Both the position numbers and the translations under genes were made by a program. A stretch of DNA of 64,000 bases, taken from positions 186,001-250,000 of the forward strand of contig JAFEAT010000007.1 in NCBI GenBank assembly GCA_018266255.1, given 5' to 3'. Below are positions 1 through 8,457 of this stretch, in pieces (the first letter of the stretch is position 1; each line of letters begins with the position of its first letter). The notes under the pieces were generated by a model that had not been told where the DNA came from, did no database searches, and was given only the letters and a program-made list of their open reading frames with translations. This DNA comes from Cyanobacteria bacterium SZAS-4. Its GTDB lineage: Bacteria; Cyanobacteriota; Vampirovibrionia; Obscuribacterales; Obscuribacteraceae.

Positions 1-938
1 GCTGGGTCGCTTCGCCATTCATCATCGTCTTGAACGGAACAACTGAATTCATTCTGCGCCGTATGAACGTAGTTGAACCACCACGTCGACACTTCGTGCA
101 CTCAGAAGAAGAGTTGAAGATGTTGGTTTCAGCCAGCCACGAAGAAGGCGTGCTTGAGCCAGAAGAAGAAGAGATGTTGCACAGCGTTTTCGATTTCTCG
201 GATACTGTTGCAAGCGAAATCATGACACCGCGCACAGACATGACCTGCGTATCTGCGAATTCAACTGTTCGTCAATTCGTCGATCTTGCATTGGAAAAAG
301 GTCACTCCCGCATTCCTATATATGAAACTGATATGGACAGCATCTTTGGTGCTGTCCACATCCGCGACGGCTTGCGCGCTATGGTTGAGAGGAAAGAATC
401 GTCGCAGGTTCGTGAGTTGGCACGAAAAGTATTGATTGTTCCTGAGAACAAAAACTTGGGTGACTTGCTGACTGAGTTCAAGAAAACCAAAACGCACATG
501 GCGATTGTGGTTGACGAATATGGTGGCACTCGCGGGATGGCCACCTTTGAAGACTTGCTTGAAGAGCTGGTTGGCGACATTGCCGACGAACACGAAGTAG
601 TGGAAGAGTTCATCGTCGAAGAAGCAGACGGAACAATAATGCTCGACGCAAAGCTATCGTTGTACGAAGCCAACGACAAACTCAATTTAGGCATCGACGA
701 CGAAGAGTTCAATACGCTAGGCGGACACGTCTTTGGAGCTCTCGGAAGAGAACCATCGCCTGGAGATGAAGTCAAAACCGATGACTACACGTTGCGCATC
801 GAAGAATCGGATCGTCACCGTATCATCAAACTCAGGCTAATCCGTCACCCACAGACAGAGGGAACGGATACAAACGGAAATAAGATCGATTTGCCGCCAT
901 CGAAACCAAATGCGGCAAAGTCGTTGGAGGCTAGCTGA
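1..938 (+). CDS. CorC/HlyC-type transporter-associated CBS protein, 5' end outside window
   Basis: The reading frame is open to the left edge, and the residues before the first possible start (TTG at 30) read WVASPFIIVLNG, like the end of a DUF21/CNNM membrane domain. The gene is therefore cut by the window rather than starting at 30. Two CBS domains follow: the EIMTPRTDM motif near residue 65 (counted from 30) and YGGTRGMATFEDLLEELVGDI-like sequence near 163-185. A CorC_HlyC domain occupies about 200-275, containing NTLGGHVFGALGR. Family knowledge: membrane proteins linked to Mg/Co efflux, with CBS domains that bind adenosyl ligands on the cytoplasmic side. The stop overlaps the possible ATT start of rsmA by one base, which suggests co-translation. 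Confidence 0.9.
   Translation, partial: WVASPFIIVLNGTTEFILRRMNVVEPPRRHFVHSEEELKMLVSASHEEGVLEPEEEEMLHSVFDFSDTVASEIMTPRTDMTCVSANSTVRQFVDLALEKGHSRIPIYETDMDSIFGAVHIRDGLRAMVERKESSQVRELARKVLIVPENKNLGDLLTEFKKTKTHMAIVVDEYGGTRGMATFEDLLEELVGDIADEHEVVEEFIVEEADGTIMLDAKLSLYEANDKLNLGIDDEEFNTLGGHVFGALGREPSPGDEVKTDDYTLRIEESDRHRIIKLRLIRHPQTEGTDTNGNKIDLPPSKPNAAKSLEAS
926..930 (+). promoter_or_regulatory. Shine-Dalgarno GGAGG that argues for a non-ATG start of rsmA
   Basis: GGAGG lies inside the last codons of the CBS gene. It is 7 nt before ATT 938-940 and 4 nt before CTG 935, both in frame with rsmA and downstream of an in-frame TAG at 932-934. The annotated ATG at 977 has no such site. Confidence 0.55.
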
Positions 939-976
939 TTACTTCCCTGGCTGAACTTCCGACTCGCATCGACTTA

Positions 977-1807
977 ATGAGACTAGCCTCAAAGTTCCAC
1001 ACGAAAAAGCGTTTGGGACAGAATTTTTTGATCGATCCTGACGCCCTGCAAAGTATCACAGATGCGCTTGATATTACAGATGGTGACAGCGTCCTGGAGA
1101 TCGGACCAGGCATAGGCTTCCTCACACGCTTTCTTTCGGCTAAGGGAGCCAACCTGCATGTTGTCGAACTCGACTGGGAATGCTGTATCAATCTGAAGGA
1201 TCTGGAGATTCCCAACGTCACCGTTCATCAGCAAGACTTTTTGCAATTTGATATAGCTAGCCAACCCAGTCATTTAAAAATTGCAGGCAATGTTCCATAT
1301 CAAATCACAACGCCGATTCTCTGCTATATCTTCGGAGAGATAGGCGCACCCGCACCTTGGTTTCAGAACGTCGATAAAGTGGTGCTCACCGTTCAAAAGG
1401 AAGTTGCCGAACGTTTTGTAGCCAAGCCAGGAACTAGTGACTACAGCAAAATCACTCTTCTGACGAACTATTTTTCCGAAGCCGAGATATTGCATGTGTT
1501 ACCTCCAGAAAGTTTTTACCCGGCACCTAAAGTCACATCGGCAGTAGTGCGTTTTACGCCACTGCGACAACCACCGATAGAATGTGGCAATCACAAGTTG
1601 CTGCGCCAGGTCATCAAAGCCGGTTTCGGACAGAAACGGAAGATGCTACGAAACAATCTCTCTTTCCTCAAGCAACCTCTTTCTGCGTTGGATAAAGTGT
1701 TCCGAGAAATGAACCTGGATCCGCAAACTCGTGCCGAGCGACTCTCGCTTCAGCAGTTTGCACGCCTTACTGATTTGCTTGATGCTTTGCCCAAAGAAAA
1801 AGTTTGA
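977..1807 (+). CDS. rsmA: 16S rRNA (adenine1518-N6/adenine1519-N6)-dimethyltransferase RsmA (KsgA)
   Basis: Dimethylates the two adjacent adenosines in the 3'-terminal hairpin of 16S rRNA during 30S maturation, using SAM. Visible motifs are KKRLGQNFLID at the N-terminus, the SAM-binding EIGPGIGFLT, the catalytic-loop GNVPYQIT, and PAPKVTSAVVRF near residue 185. Length (276 aa) is normal. The ATG at 977 is the conventional start, but it has no Shine-Dalgarno and lacks the helix that precedes the KxLGQNFL motif in Bacillus-type RsmA. The frame is open upstream to 935 and encodes LPTRIDL, matching that helix, with GGAGG 7 nt before ATT 938. The true start may be 938. ispE follows 31 nt later. 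Confidence 0.96.
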   Translation: MRLASKFHTKKRLGQNFLIDPDALQSITDALDITDGDSVLEIGPGIGFLTRFLSAKGANLHVVELDWECCINLKDLEIPNVTVHQQDFLQFDIASQPSHLKIAGNVPYQITTPILCYIFGEIGAPAPWFQNVDKVVLTVQKEVAERFVAKPGTSDYSKITLLTNYFSEAEILHVLPPESFYPAPKVTSAVVRFTPLRQPPIECGNHKLLRQVIKAGFGQKRKMLRNNLSFLKQPLSALDKVFREMNLDPQTRAERLSLQQFARLTDLLDALPKEKV

Positions 1808-1830
1808 TTGAAGTTACGGTTTGATTGAAG
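1802..1830. repeat. 17-nt direct duplication spanning the rsmA stop codon
   Basis: GTTTGATTGAAG occurs at 1802-1813 and 1819-1830. The rsmA stop TGA (1805-1807) lies inside the first copy and is repeated as TGA 1822-1824 in the second. The second copy also supplies the in-frame TTG (1821) upstream of the ispE ATG. Confidence 0.85.
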
Positions 1831-1838
1831 ATACAGTT

Positions 1839-2810
1839 ATGCCACCAATTAAAAGTAATACGCTCCGAGCATATTCACCTGGCAAACTCAATCTAACTTT
1901 TGACATTCTCGGCGATCTGCCCGGTGGCTACCACGAAGTAGAAACACTGATGCAGACTGTGGATATCGAAGACGAGCTGATTTTCACCTTTGAACCAGCC
2001 AGCGAATTTTCCATCGAAATCGCTTCGATTGAGTTTGCAGGTTCTAAGGCAGACGTTCCAACTGATCAAAACAATTTGATCACCAAAGCGGCAAACTTAT
2101 ACACCAAAAATTTTGACGGAGAAAAAAAATACAAGGTCACAGTGCAGCTCAAAAAAGCTGTACCCGTAGCTGGTGGCATGGGCGGTGGCAGTGGAAATGC
2201 CGCTGCAACGTTAATGGTTTTGAATAAATGGTTTGATGATAGATACTCAGATCCCGAGTTAAAGCGGATGGCAAGCCAGCTTGGAGCTGATGTCCCCTTC
2301 TTCATCGATGGTGGTACTCAAATCGGTGTGCATCGCGGCGATGTTCTTTCAAAGGTCAATTGCAAAAGCGAGCTTTCATATTTGATCGTTGGACCAAAAC
2401 TCTTTGGTATGCAAACTGCGGAAGTGTATGGCGCATACGATCAATCAAAAAATGAAAGCACTCCTCGCATTCCAGCGGACAAATGTGCGGCGGAATTGGA
2501 ATCCGGAACTCCGGAAACGATTGGCAAAACACTCGGAAACGCCTTCGAATCAGTAGTTTTCGCTCGAAAGCCCGAACTTAAATTTATTGTCGACCGCCTC
2601 AGCCAGCTAGGTGGAATATGCACGAGACTAACCGGCAGCGGTCCAACACTATACGTTCTTACGGCGGATGCAGCTGAAGCACAATCGATCCAATCGAAGC
2701 TTAAGCAAGAGCAGCAGAGCGGCGCTTACGGCTGGAATGAACACTCAAACTTAACTCTAAACACATGGATTGCAAAATCCACGAGCAGGGGAGTGCGCTT
2801 AATTAACTAG
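1839..2810 (+). CDS. ispE: 4-diphosphocytidyl-2-C-methyl-D-erythritol kinase IspE
   Basis: ATP-dependent phosphorylation of CDP-methylerythritol, the fourth step of the MEP isoprenoid pathway. GHMP-kinase signatures: SPGKLNLTFDI at the N-terminus, the glycine-rich ATP loop PVAGGMGGGSGNAA (about residues 100-115), GADVPFFIDGG, and the C-terminal TGSGPTLYVL. The ATG at 1839 was chosen over the in-frame TTG at 1821 because the TTG lies in a direct duplication of the rsmA 3' end. Size (323 aa) is typical. The rsmA-ispE order is common in Gram-positive bacteria and cyanobacteria. The stop TAG is followed at once by TAA. Confidence 0.95.
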   Translation: MPPIKSNTLRAYSPGKLNLTFDILGDLPGGYHEVETLMQTVDIEDELIFTFEPASEFSIEIASIEFAGSKADVPTDQNNLITKAANLYTKNFDGEKKYKVTVQLKKAVPVAGGMGGGSGNAAATLMVLNKWFDDRYSDPELKRMASQLGADVPFFIDGGTQIGVHRGDVLSKVNCKSELSYLIVGPKLFGMQTAEVYGAYDQSKNESTPRIPADKCAAELESGTPETIGKTLGNAFESVVFARKPELKFIVDRLSQLGGICTRLTGSGPTLYVLTADAAEAQSIQSKLKQEQQSGAYGWNEHSNLTLNTWIAKSTSRGVRLIN

Positions 2811-2836
2811 TAACCACTCGATGCTAAAATCGTTCG

Positions 2837-4087
2837 ATGCACTACGATAACGAATTAGCTGACGAAGTTGCGCAGAATGGATTCGCTGTAATACGCGAAG
2901 TCGTTGAAGAAGATGTCATCTCAAAATTGACTTTCACGCTGGAAGCATTACGGAAAAGAGATAAAACCCCAAGCTCAGCAGGAGTGCGTCACCTACTAAA
3001 ACGAAGCGCGCTAGTCAGAAAGTTCGCGAATTCCAAAGGCATTTTGGACATTGCTACAAAAATTGTCGGCACCAACGCTAGGCCGGTAAAAGCAATTCTG
3101 TTCGACAAAACACCTGATGCAAATTGGTACGTAACCTGGCATCAGGATCTGACCATCGCAGTCAAAGAAAAGATTGAAGTCACAGGTTTTGGACCCTGGT
3201 CAATCAAAGATGGGATCACACACGTTCAGCCACCATCAGAGGTGCTGCAAAATATTGTCTCTCTTCGAGTTCATCTAGACGATTGTCCTCCCGAAAACGG
3301 CCCCATAAAGTTCATAGCTGGATCGCATGCTATGGGTATCATGAGCACATTCGAAATTGCAGAGTGGCGTGACACAAGAGAGCACGTGTGCGCATCAGCT
3401 GCTCGTGGCGACGTCATAGTGATGCGTCCATTGATTCTGCACAGCTCTTCACAATCATCAATGGTGGACCACCGAAGAGTGCTGCACATCGAATTTGTCG
3501 GGGCAGAATTACCAAACGGTTTAAGCTGGGCAGAATCCAGCGGACTGGATTCAGTTGAATTGATAATGGCAATCGAAGAAGAATTCGGCTTAGAAATTCC
3601 GAATGAAGTGGCAGAAAACCTTTTTACTGTAGGCCAAACTTACGAATATCTTCGAAGCCAACTTGACAAAGCTGATGGTGAAGAGTGCTTCTCTCAAAGA
3701 CTATTTTATAAACTGAGAAAAGCTCTAGTGAACAATTTCAACCTGCAGCGGCGCGAGATTACTCCAGAATCAAATATGAGCGACTTGGTACCACTTGAGC
3801 AATTAGAAGAAGGGTGGTCGTTTTTGCGGTTGTACATTGACCAGGAAATACCCAATTTTGAAGTTCCGAGCTATGGACTCTTTTTCAAGGGACCGAGCAG
3901 AACACTAACCATGCGAGAACTGGTGTTTGCAATGATGAATATCAACCGAGACTATCAGGCTTATAAGAAGAGCAGCGAAGCAGAAGTTTGGAACAGACTC
4001 GTAGCCGTGGTCATTGCGCAATTAAATGTCAACCGAGACGAAGTCACGTACAACGCTTCATTCTCTAAAGATTTAGGAGTATGCTAG
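2837..4087 (+). CDS. Phytanoyl-CoA dioxygenase-like protein fused to split acyl-carrier-protein segments
   Basis: Residues about 1-232 form a PhyH-type Fe(II)/2-oxoglutarate oxygenase. WHQDL gives the HxD iron ligands, PLILHSSS the distal His, and HRRVLHIEF the 2OG-binding Arg and end of the barrel. The rest is not dioxygenase. Residues 233-275 (LDSVELIMAIEEEFGLEIP) are the second half of an acyl carrier protein, and the residue aligned with the phosphopantetheine Ser appears to be Gly. Residues 285-365 look like a second ACP-like module (KLRKALV, REITPES, DLVP). Residues 378-416 are the first half of a third (AEVWNRLVAVVIAQL, DEVTYNASF, KDLG), stopping just where DSL would follow. A TAAAAT box at 2825-2830 would place transcription at or near the ATG. 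Fusion, truncation or permutation is inferred; the domains are clear. Confidence 0.75.
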   Translation: MHYDNELADEVAQNGFAVIREVVEEDVISKLTFTLEALRKRDKTPSSAGVRHLLKRSALVRKFANSKGILDIATKIVGTNARPVKAILFDKTPDANWYVTWHQDLTIAVKEKIEVTGFGPWSIKDGITHVQPPSEVLQNIVSLRVHLDDCPPENGPIKFIAGSHAMGIMSTFEIAEWRDTREHVCASAARGDVIVMRPLILHSSSQSSMVDHRRVLHIEFVGAELPNGLSWAESSGLDSVELIMAIEEEFGLEIPNEVAENLFTVGQTYEYLRSQLDKADGEECFSQRLFYKLRKALVNNFNLQRREITPESNMSDLVPLEQLEEGWSFLRLYIDQEIPNFEVPSYGLFFKGPSRTLTMRELVFAMMNINRDYQAYKKSSEAEVWNRLVAVVIAQLNVNRDEVTYNASFSKDLGVC

Positions 4088-4122
4088 AGCTGGCATTAAT
4101 GAGGTTTTCGACAAGTCAAACT

Positions 4123-4674
4123 CTAGAGGGAAACAGTCGGGTCGATACGATGAACTGTCGAGTAGGCTTCGTGTTTACCGAAAGAATTTGTAATTGTTAC
4201 CGTAATCATGTCGTCACTGACATAAGCTTCCAAAATATTTGTTCGATCGAGATTTTTGCCGATGCCGTCAACAAAGTCATCATCAAAGCTTACGCACCTT
4301 ATATTTTGAAGGTGCTTTACTTTGTCTTGGATTTGTTTATAGAACTCATCCATCTCGCGCACCGATTTGCGAAACACGTAATACTCAATTCTATCTCGCA
4401 CTTTCGTCGCAATCGTGTCGGCTTTTTTCGAAGACACCGTTCCGCAGTCAACCACTAAAGAGAGTTCGCCCGCGTCGTTTCTAGCAACCAAATCTGGTAC
4501 AAAGTTCCAATCGATATCTTCGTCTAGACGAGGACTTTTTTGAATGAACATCAAATAGGCGAGAAGCTTTAGCGTAATTGTGTCGCCACCTTCGTTGCTA
4601 AAGGCACCGATTACTAATTTTTCCGAGTAATCATTTTTGCCGTCATTAGCCTGAATATTGAACGAATACTTCAT
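4123..4674 (-). CDS. YaeQ family protein
   Basis: 183 aa resembling YaeQ, a small cytoplasmic family with a PD-(D/E)XK nuclease-like fold and no settled biochemical role. The family pattern is visible: an N-terminal beta strand, a helical ITLKLLAYLMF segment, then PDLVARNDAGELSLVVDCG, in which PD, E and the VDxG turn occupy the PD-(D/E)XK positions, followed by KVRDRIEYYVF and a C-terminal VTITN strand. It is convergent with the PhyH-ACP gene, and the two stops are only about 36 nt apart. No signal peptide. Family assignment is good; nuclease activity is not implied. Confidence 0.75.
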   Translation of the reverse strand: MKYSFNIQANDGKNDYSEKLVIGAFSNEGGDTITLKLLAYLMFIQKSPRLDEDIDWNFVPDLVARNDAGELSLVVDCGTVSSKKADTIATKVRDRIEYYVFRKSVREMDEFYKQIQDKVKHLQNIRCVSFDDDFVDGIGKNLDRTNILEAYVSDDMITVTITNSFGKHEAYSTVHRIDPTVSL

Positions 4675-4691
4675 TTACGCACACCATTTGC

Positions 4692-4783
4692 GATGAGTTT
4701 GACGACTTTGCTGATAATTTGCGATGAGTCAACGATGTTGCTGACAAATTCGACGCGTTTGACGCCGTTGCTGACCATTTGAC
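4692..4783. repeat. Degenerate tandem repeat, three units of about 30 nt
   Basis: Units at 4692-4722, 4723-4751 and 4752-4783 share the pattern GAtGaGTttgACGacgTTGCTGA followed by cAatTTg. They fill most of the gap between the YaeQ gene start and the amylase stop. Direct adjacent copies without spacers; not a CRISPR. Confidence 0.8.
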
Positions 4784-4819
4784 TTCGCCAATTGCGCAAA
4801 AGGCAATGACGGCTAACGG

Positions 4820-6793
4820 CTAGTGGACAAGGATAGCACCATAGTGACCTGGTACGGTCACGGATACAGCGCCAGCTTGCACTTGATATGTCTTGCCGCT
4901 GATTTCGTCTTTGACATTGGCGCCATCCGACACGTCTAACATTCGGATCGGGACCTCGACTGTTTTATCGCTGCTCGAGTTGTTCACCACTACTGCAATC
5001 TGATTCCGTTTATCCAATCGACCAAATACGAAGACGTTATTGTCATCATCTTTCTTGAGGGTAATGACCGAGCCTGTTCTCAACGCTGGATACTTATTTC
5101 TAATCGATATGAGTTGGTGCGTCAAAGCAATCGCTTTGTTGTCGGAATTTACCTTATTCCAATCGAACGTGCGCCGACAATCAGGATCGCCGCCGCCCAT
5201 CATTCCGTATTCGTCACCGTAATAAATTGTAGGAGTGCCGATGTAGGTCATCTGAAAGATGAGTCCGAGGTAGGTCTTCCATACATCACCATCAGCACGC
5301 TGCGCAAATCTACTTATGTCATGATTAGACAAATGATTGCTTAGCACTTGTTGCACATTTGTCGGATAATCGGCGCGCGTCAAACGCAACATTCGCTCAA
5401 ATTCCGAAGTTGTCAGCGCACCCTTGCTGTCGTCGCATTTCTTACCAGTGATCCATTGCGACACTGGTCCTGTGAAAGCGTTGAAGTTGGTGACTGAATC
5501 CCATTGATCACCGGCGGCTGTCCATGAGTTTGCATTCTCCCAATTTTCTCCAATGATCGCAGCTTGAGGCTTGACAGTTTTCACCGCGGTTCTGAATTGA
5601 CGCCAGATCACGTGATTGAAATTGTCGCTACCATCGAGACCATCAGCGTCTGCATACTTCGGTGCATCAAGTCGCCAACCGTCAATATTGTACGGTTGTT
5701 TCAAATATCTTAGCGCCACCGAATTTGGTGATTGATAAATCGCATTCTTCAATGCTTGCGAACCGAAATTGAGTTTCGGCAAACTATCGTAAATCATGAA
5801 GTGAGCATAGTCGTTTGGCCACTTTTTGAAATTGTAATAAGAGCTAAAAGGGCTTTGTCGTGATTGGAACGCGCCGATTACTCCCGGCACAGCATCATAT
5901 TTTGCAAACCATTTATGCCCGTCGCCAGTGTGATTAAAGACACCGTCTAAAATCAGATAACCACGCCTGCCATTCAAATTATTGTGTAGCGAACTGGAGA
6001 GCTTTACCAGTGTGTCGTTAGTGCCAAATGCAGGATCAACTATGTCGTAATCGGACGTATCGTATTTGTGATTGCTTGGAGCCTTGAAGATTGGGTTCAA
6101 ATAAACTATGTCAGCGCCAACAGTTGATCTTATGTAGCTCAATTTGGAGATAACGCCCTGCAAATCGCCGCCGTAAAAAGTAAAAGAGCGATCTTCACCT
6201 TCTTTGGGTAATGGACTCTCACCCCATTGGCGTTGCGAGGTGGAGATAGCACCGTGTTTATACTTTCCAGTTGTTATGTCGTTGGTAGTATCACCGTTAT
6301 AAAATCGATCAGGGTATATTTGGTAGATGACTCCGTTCTTCAACCAATCAGGCGTTTTGAATCCTGGCACTATGTAAAAGTCACCTTCGGAAGGCTCTGA
6401 CTTAGCCGCTCCCCGTGCGTTGTACCAAGTGGTGGCATTACCATCTTGCAAACAAAACCGATAATACTTTTTTGACATACCCGCGGGAATGGTGGCGTGC
6501 CAATATTCAAAAATAGAATTCGTCTTTTCGTCTTCCTTCTTCATTGGCAAAAGATGAAAATTTCGATCAGCTGAGTCGAAATACTTAACAGTTGCGGCGG
6601 TCAGGTCGCCCTTAGACGCGCGGAATCTAACTGACAGCGGAGTGTTCGCATCTGGTTCGCTGGTATTAGCAAAAACAGGACCCTGGTCATGAAACAAACC
6701 ATCCCACTCAATATTTGCATCGAGCGTCGCAGCATTGGCAGCGCTGAATGTAATCAAAACAAACAATAGTGCTGCAACCGATAAAGCTTTCAA
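4820..6793 (-). CDS. Secreted alpha-amylase family glycoside hydrolase (GH13, neopullulanase/cyclomaltodextrinase-like)
   Basis: Exported enzyme for alpha-1,4-glucans. A signal peptide covers residues 1-22 (hydrophobic AALLFVLITF, then ANAA). An N-terminal beta-sandwich (about 25-140) precedes the TIM barrel. The GH13 conserved regions are intact: DGVFNH 283-288; GWRLD 372-376 with D376 the expected nucleophile; IIGE 413-416 with E416 the acid/base; SNHD 489-492 with D492 the transition-state stabiliser. QIYPDRF and the large domain-B insertion fit the neopullulanase/cyclomaltodextrinase group. A C-terminal beta domain closes the protein (657 aa). Start is TTG at 6793, with GGTGA about 7 nt upstream; no in-frame ATG gives a full signal peptide. 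Exact substrate preference cannot be told. Confidence 0.93.
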   Translation of the reverse strand: MKALSVAALLFVLITFSAANAATLDANIEWDGLFHDQGPVFANTSEPDANTPLSVRFRASKGDLTAATVKYFDSADRNFHLLPMKKEDEKTNSIFEYWHATIPAGMSKKYYRFCLQDGNATTWYNARGAAKSEPSEGDFYIVPGFKTPDWLKNGVIYQIYPDRFYNGDTTNDITTGKYKHGAISTSQRQWGESPLPKEGEDRSFTFYGGDLQGVISKLSYIRSTVGADIVYLNPIFKAPSNHKYDTSDYDIVDPAFGTNDTLVKLSSSLHNNLNGRRGYLILDGVFNHTGDGHKWFAKYDAVPGVIGAFQSRQSPFSSYYNFKKWPNDYAHFMIYDSLPKLNFGSQALKNAIYQSPNSVALRYLKQPYNIDGWRLDAPKYADADGLDGSDNFNHVIWRQFRTAVKTVKPQAAIIGENWENANSWTAAGDQWDSVTNFNAFTGPVSQWITGKKCDDSKGALTTSEFERMLRLTRADYPTNVQQVLSNHLSNHDISRFAQRADGDVWKTYLGLIFQMTYIGTPTIYYGDEYGMMGGGDPDCRRTFDWNKVNSDNKAIALTHQLISIRNKYPALRTGSVITLKKDDDNNVFVFGRLDKRNQIAVVVNNSSSDKTVEVPIRMLDVSDGANVKDEISGKTYQVQAGAVSVTVPGHYGAILVH

Positions 6794-6877
6794 ATTGAAT
6801 CACCAAACGAGGAACTAAGGAAGAAAGTTGAAAGACAGAATGTAGAGTACGAGAAGAACGCGCCATCATATCGAAGA

Positions 6878-6935
6878 CCACTTGGTTTACCAAGATTCCA
6901 TTTGGTTATCCAAAATTCCAACTGGTAATCAAGAT
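6878..6935. repeat. Three 19-20 nt degenerate repeats running out of the DUF3419 stop codon
   Basis: Read on the minus strand: ATCTTGATTACCAGTTGGA, ATTTTGGATAACCAAATGGA, ATCTTGGTAAACCAAGTGG. The first unit contains the last Ser codon and stop TGA (6929-6931) of the DUF3419 gene; the others lie 3' of it. Confidence 0.85.
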
Positions 6936-8038
6936 GACTGCTTGCACCAAAAGATTTGATAGAAGTTGCAGAACATACTTCTATCCATCTTCCCTGCAAT
7001 GGCACTCAGTTCCGTATCGATGACCAGGCTTCGGTTGCGATTCGATTCAGATGAAAAAACTGGAGTTTCGCGCGGAAATATGCCGCGAACGCAAACAATG
7101 GCATTATTGCGTGCACATCGAAGAATTTGCTTCTGAACGGCGGCAGCGTAATCCGGCGGAAGCAATTCAAGAATGTTGGACAATCCAAAATATTCTATCG
7201 AATCATCAGGTTGCTTCTCTAACCAATCAACTGTACCGGCGCAAGTCAAAGACAAATTACTCAGATGTTGGGACAGCGCATTCCATCTTCGTTCCTGTAG
7301 GTAGGGAGGAAGAGCATCTTCACGCTCATTGTATTTGGCAAAAAAAGATTGCCAGAGATACGGGTTCGAACACGCAGGAACATCAGTCAAAGCTCTAACA
7401 ATTCTGCGTTTCATTACCTTAGAAAAGTCTGGCGGTAGTAGTCGCTTAGCGTCTGCTCCATGCGCTATCGTCATAAACTGTCGGCTGAATGCCACGTTCA
7501 ATCCCAGTTTCCATTGCCAGTTGCACCATTGCTCATCGTAAAAACGACGTTGCTCAGACACGTCGCACATGGATAACAGCTTCGTAGTGGTGGCACGGCT
7601 GTGAATAAATGCATAGAACAAATCTGTTACTTGGTGCATGCGCTTATCCACCCAGCCAGCGTTGTTCAATCCGCGTTCAAGGTCACTCATACATCCGTCT
7701 AAAATACCGCGCGAGGTCTCCGATATGGAACTTCTAACCTGCTTGTAGGCAGCCACTGCTTGCGCTTTGCACGCATCGCGCGTCACTTCGAAACCAAGAG
7801 TTTTGAACATCTCCAATTTGGATTCAACTAAAGCGATTTGGGCTTCGCTGATATCTACCGCATCAACTTTTAGACCCGGAAACGTAATCATAGAAAAAGC
7901 AGTGCAACCGCCAGAAGCAATCACAAACGCTCGTTTAGGAGAATCAAGTTTGCTGAGCAAAAACAAATCAACCTCAGCATCCTCACGTACCTGACCAAAC
8001 ATTAGCTGTTTGCTTCGGTTAAAGATTGGCTGGGTCAT
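6929..8038 (-). CDS. DUF3419 protein, BtaA-like aminocarboxypropyl transferase homologue
   Basis: 369 aa. The DUF3419/BtaA core is recognisable: RSKQLMFGQVREDAEVD at the N-terminus (compare the S-CWEDP motif of the family), then the SAM-binding VIASGGCTAF and VDAVDISEAQIALVESKL, and a C-terminal IEYFGLSNILELLPP segment where a methyltransferase-like strand 4 is expected. BtaA moves a 3-amino-3-carboxypropyl group from SAM to diacylglycerol in betaine-lipid synthesis; other DUF3419 members are uncharacterised, so the acceptor here is unknown. Start ATG 8036-8038 overlaps the TGA of the upstream DoxX-like gene as ATGA, which rules out the longer ORF. Last gene of a five-gene overlapping operon; its stop lies in a tandem repeat. 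Confidence 0.82.
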   Translation of the reverse strand: MTQPIFNRSKQLMFGQVREDAEVDLFLLSKLDSPKRAFVIASGGCTAFSMITFPGLKVDAVDISEAQIALVESKLEMFKTLGFEVTRDACKAQAVAAYKQVRSSISETSRGILDGCMSDLERGLNNAGWVDKRMHQVTDLFYAFIHSRATTTKLLSMCDVSEQRRFYDEQWCNWQWKLGLNVAFSRQFMTIAHGADAKRLLPPDFSKVMKRRIVRALTDVPACSNPYLWQSFFAKYNEREDALPPYLQERRWNALSQHLSNLSLTCAGTVDWLEKQPDDSIEYFGLSNILELLPPDYAAAVQKQILRCARNNAIVCVRGIFPRETPVFSSESNRNRSLVIDTELSAIAGKMDRSMFCNFYQIFWCKQSS

Positions 8039-8457
8039 ATCCACATCTTTTTCTTGGGAATCTTCAACGCATAGGCGCCAGGTCCGTATTGCGCAACAAT
8101 CAGCGCACACATTATCGTTGGCAAATTCGAGATTATCAAACCAAACGGATGTGGAATCGTGCCACCACCAAACACTGAACCGACCACATTCATAAGAAGA
8201 ATGATTCCAATTTGAAAGTAAGAAACGAAACGATAAAACAATCCAGAGATAATTCCGCAGCCAAGTAGCGTTTCACATGAACCAATCAAACGAGACAAAA
8301 ACACGGGATCCGTGCCGTGTCCTACTGAGCGCAAAATATCGAGATGATGCGGGTCGAGGGCAATCACTTTCAGCCAGAGTCCGTTATAGAGCCAAATGGA
8401 TGCGAGGACCATACGTATCGCAAACAGCAGCTTCGGATTAATTACTCCGTTAGTCAT
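8035..8457 (-). CDS. DoxX-like integral membrane protein
   Basis: 140 aa with four hydrophobic segments and the DoxX-like layout: a first helix followed by YNGLWLKV, then a helix-rich second half ending in a short basic tail (KIPKKKMWI). DoxX-like proteins are small inner-membrane proteins often coupled to redox or lipid functions, with no single reaction assigned. I favour ATG 8457 (MTNGVINPK); an upstream in-frame start at 8469 is possible. It overlaps the previous gene by 8 nt and the next by 4 nt (ATGA), so translation is probably coupled. Confidence 0.7.
   Translation of the reverse strand: MTNGVINPKLLFAIRMVLASIWLYNGLWLKVIALDPHHLDILRSVGHGTDPVFLSRLIGSCETLLGCGIISGLFYRFVSYFQIGIILLMNVVGSVFGGGTIPHPFGLIISNLPTIMCALIVAQYGPGAYALKIPKKKMWI

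Noticed and set aside
302..775. Long antisense open frames, e.g. under the CBS gene and under most long genes
   Set aside because: Low-complexity Ser-rich or Phe-rich translations without start signals, opposite clearly coding frames; shadows.
4081..4458. Open frame after the PhyH-ACP stop starting MLELALMRF
   Set aside because: Only its first eight residues look meaningful (ACP helix remnant); the rest is opposite the YaeQ-family gene. Kept as evidence of a broken ACP, not as a gene.
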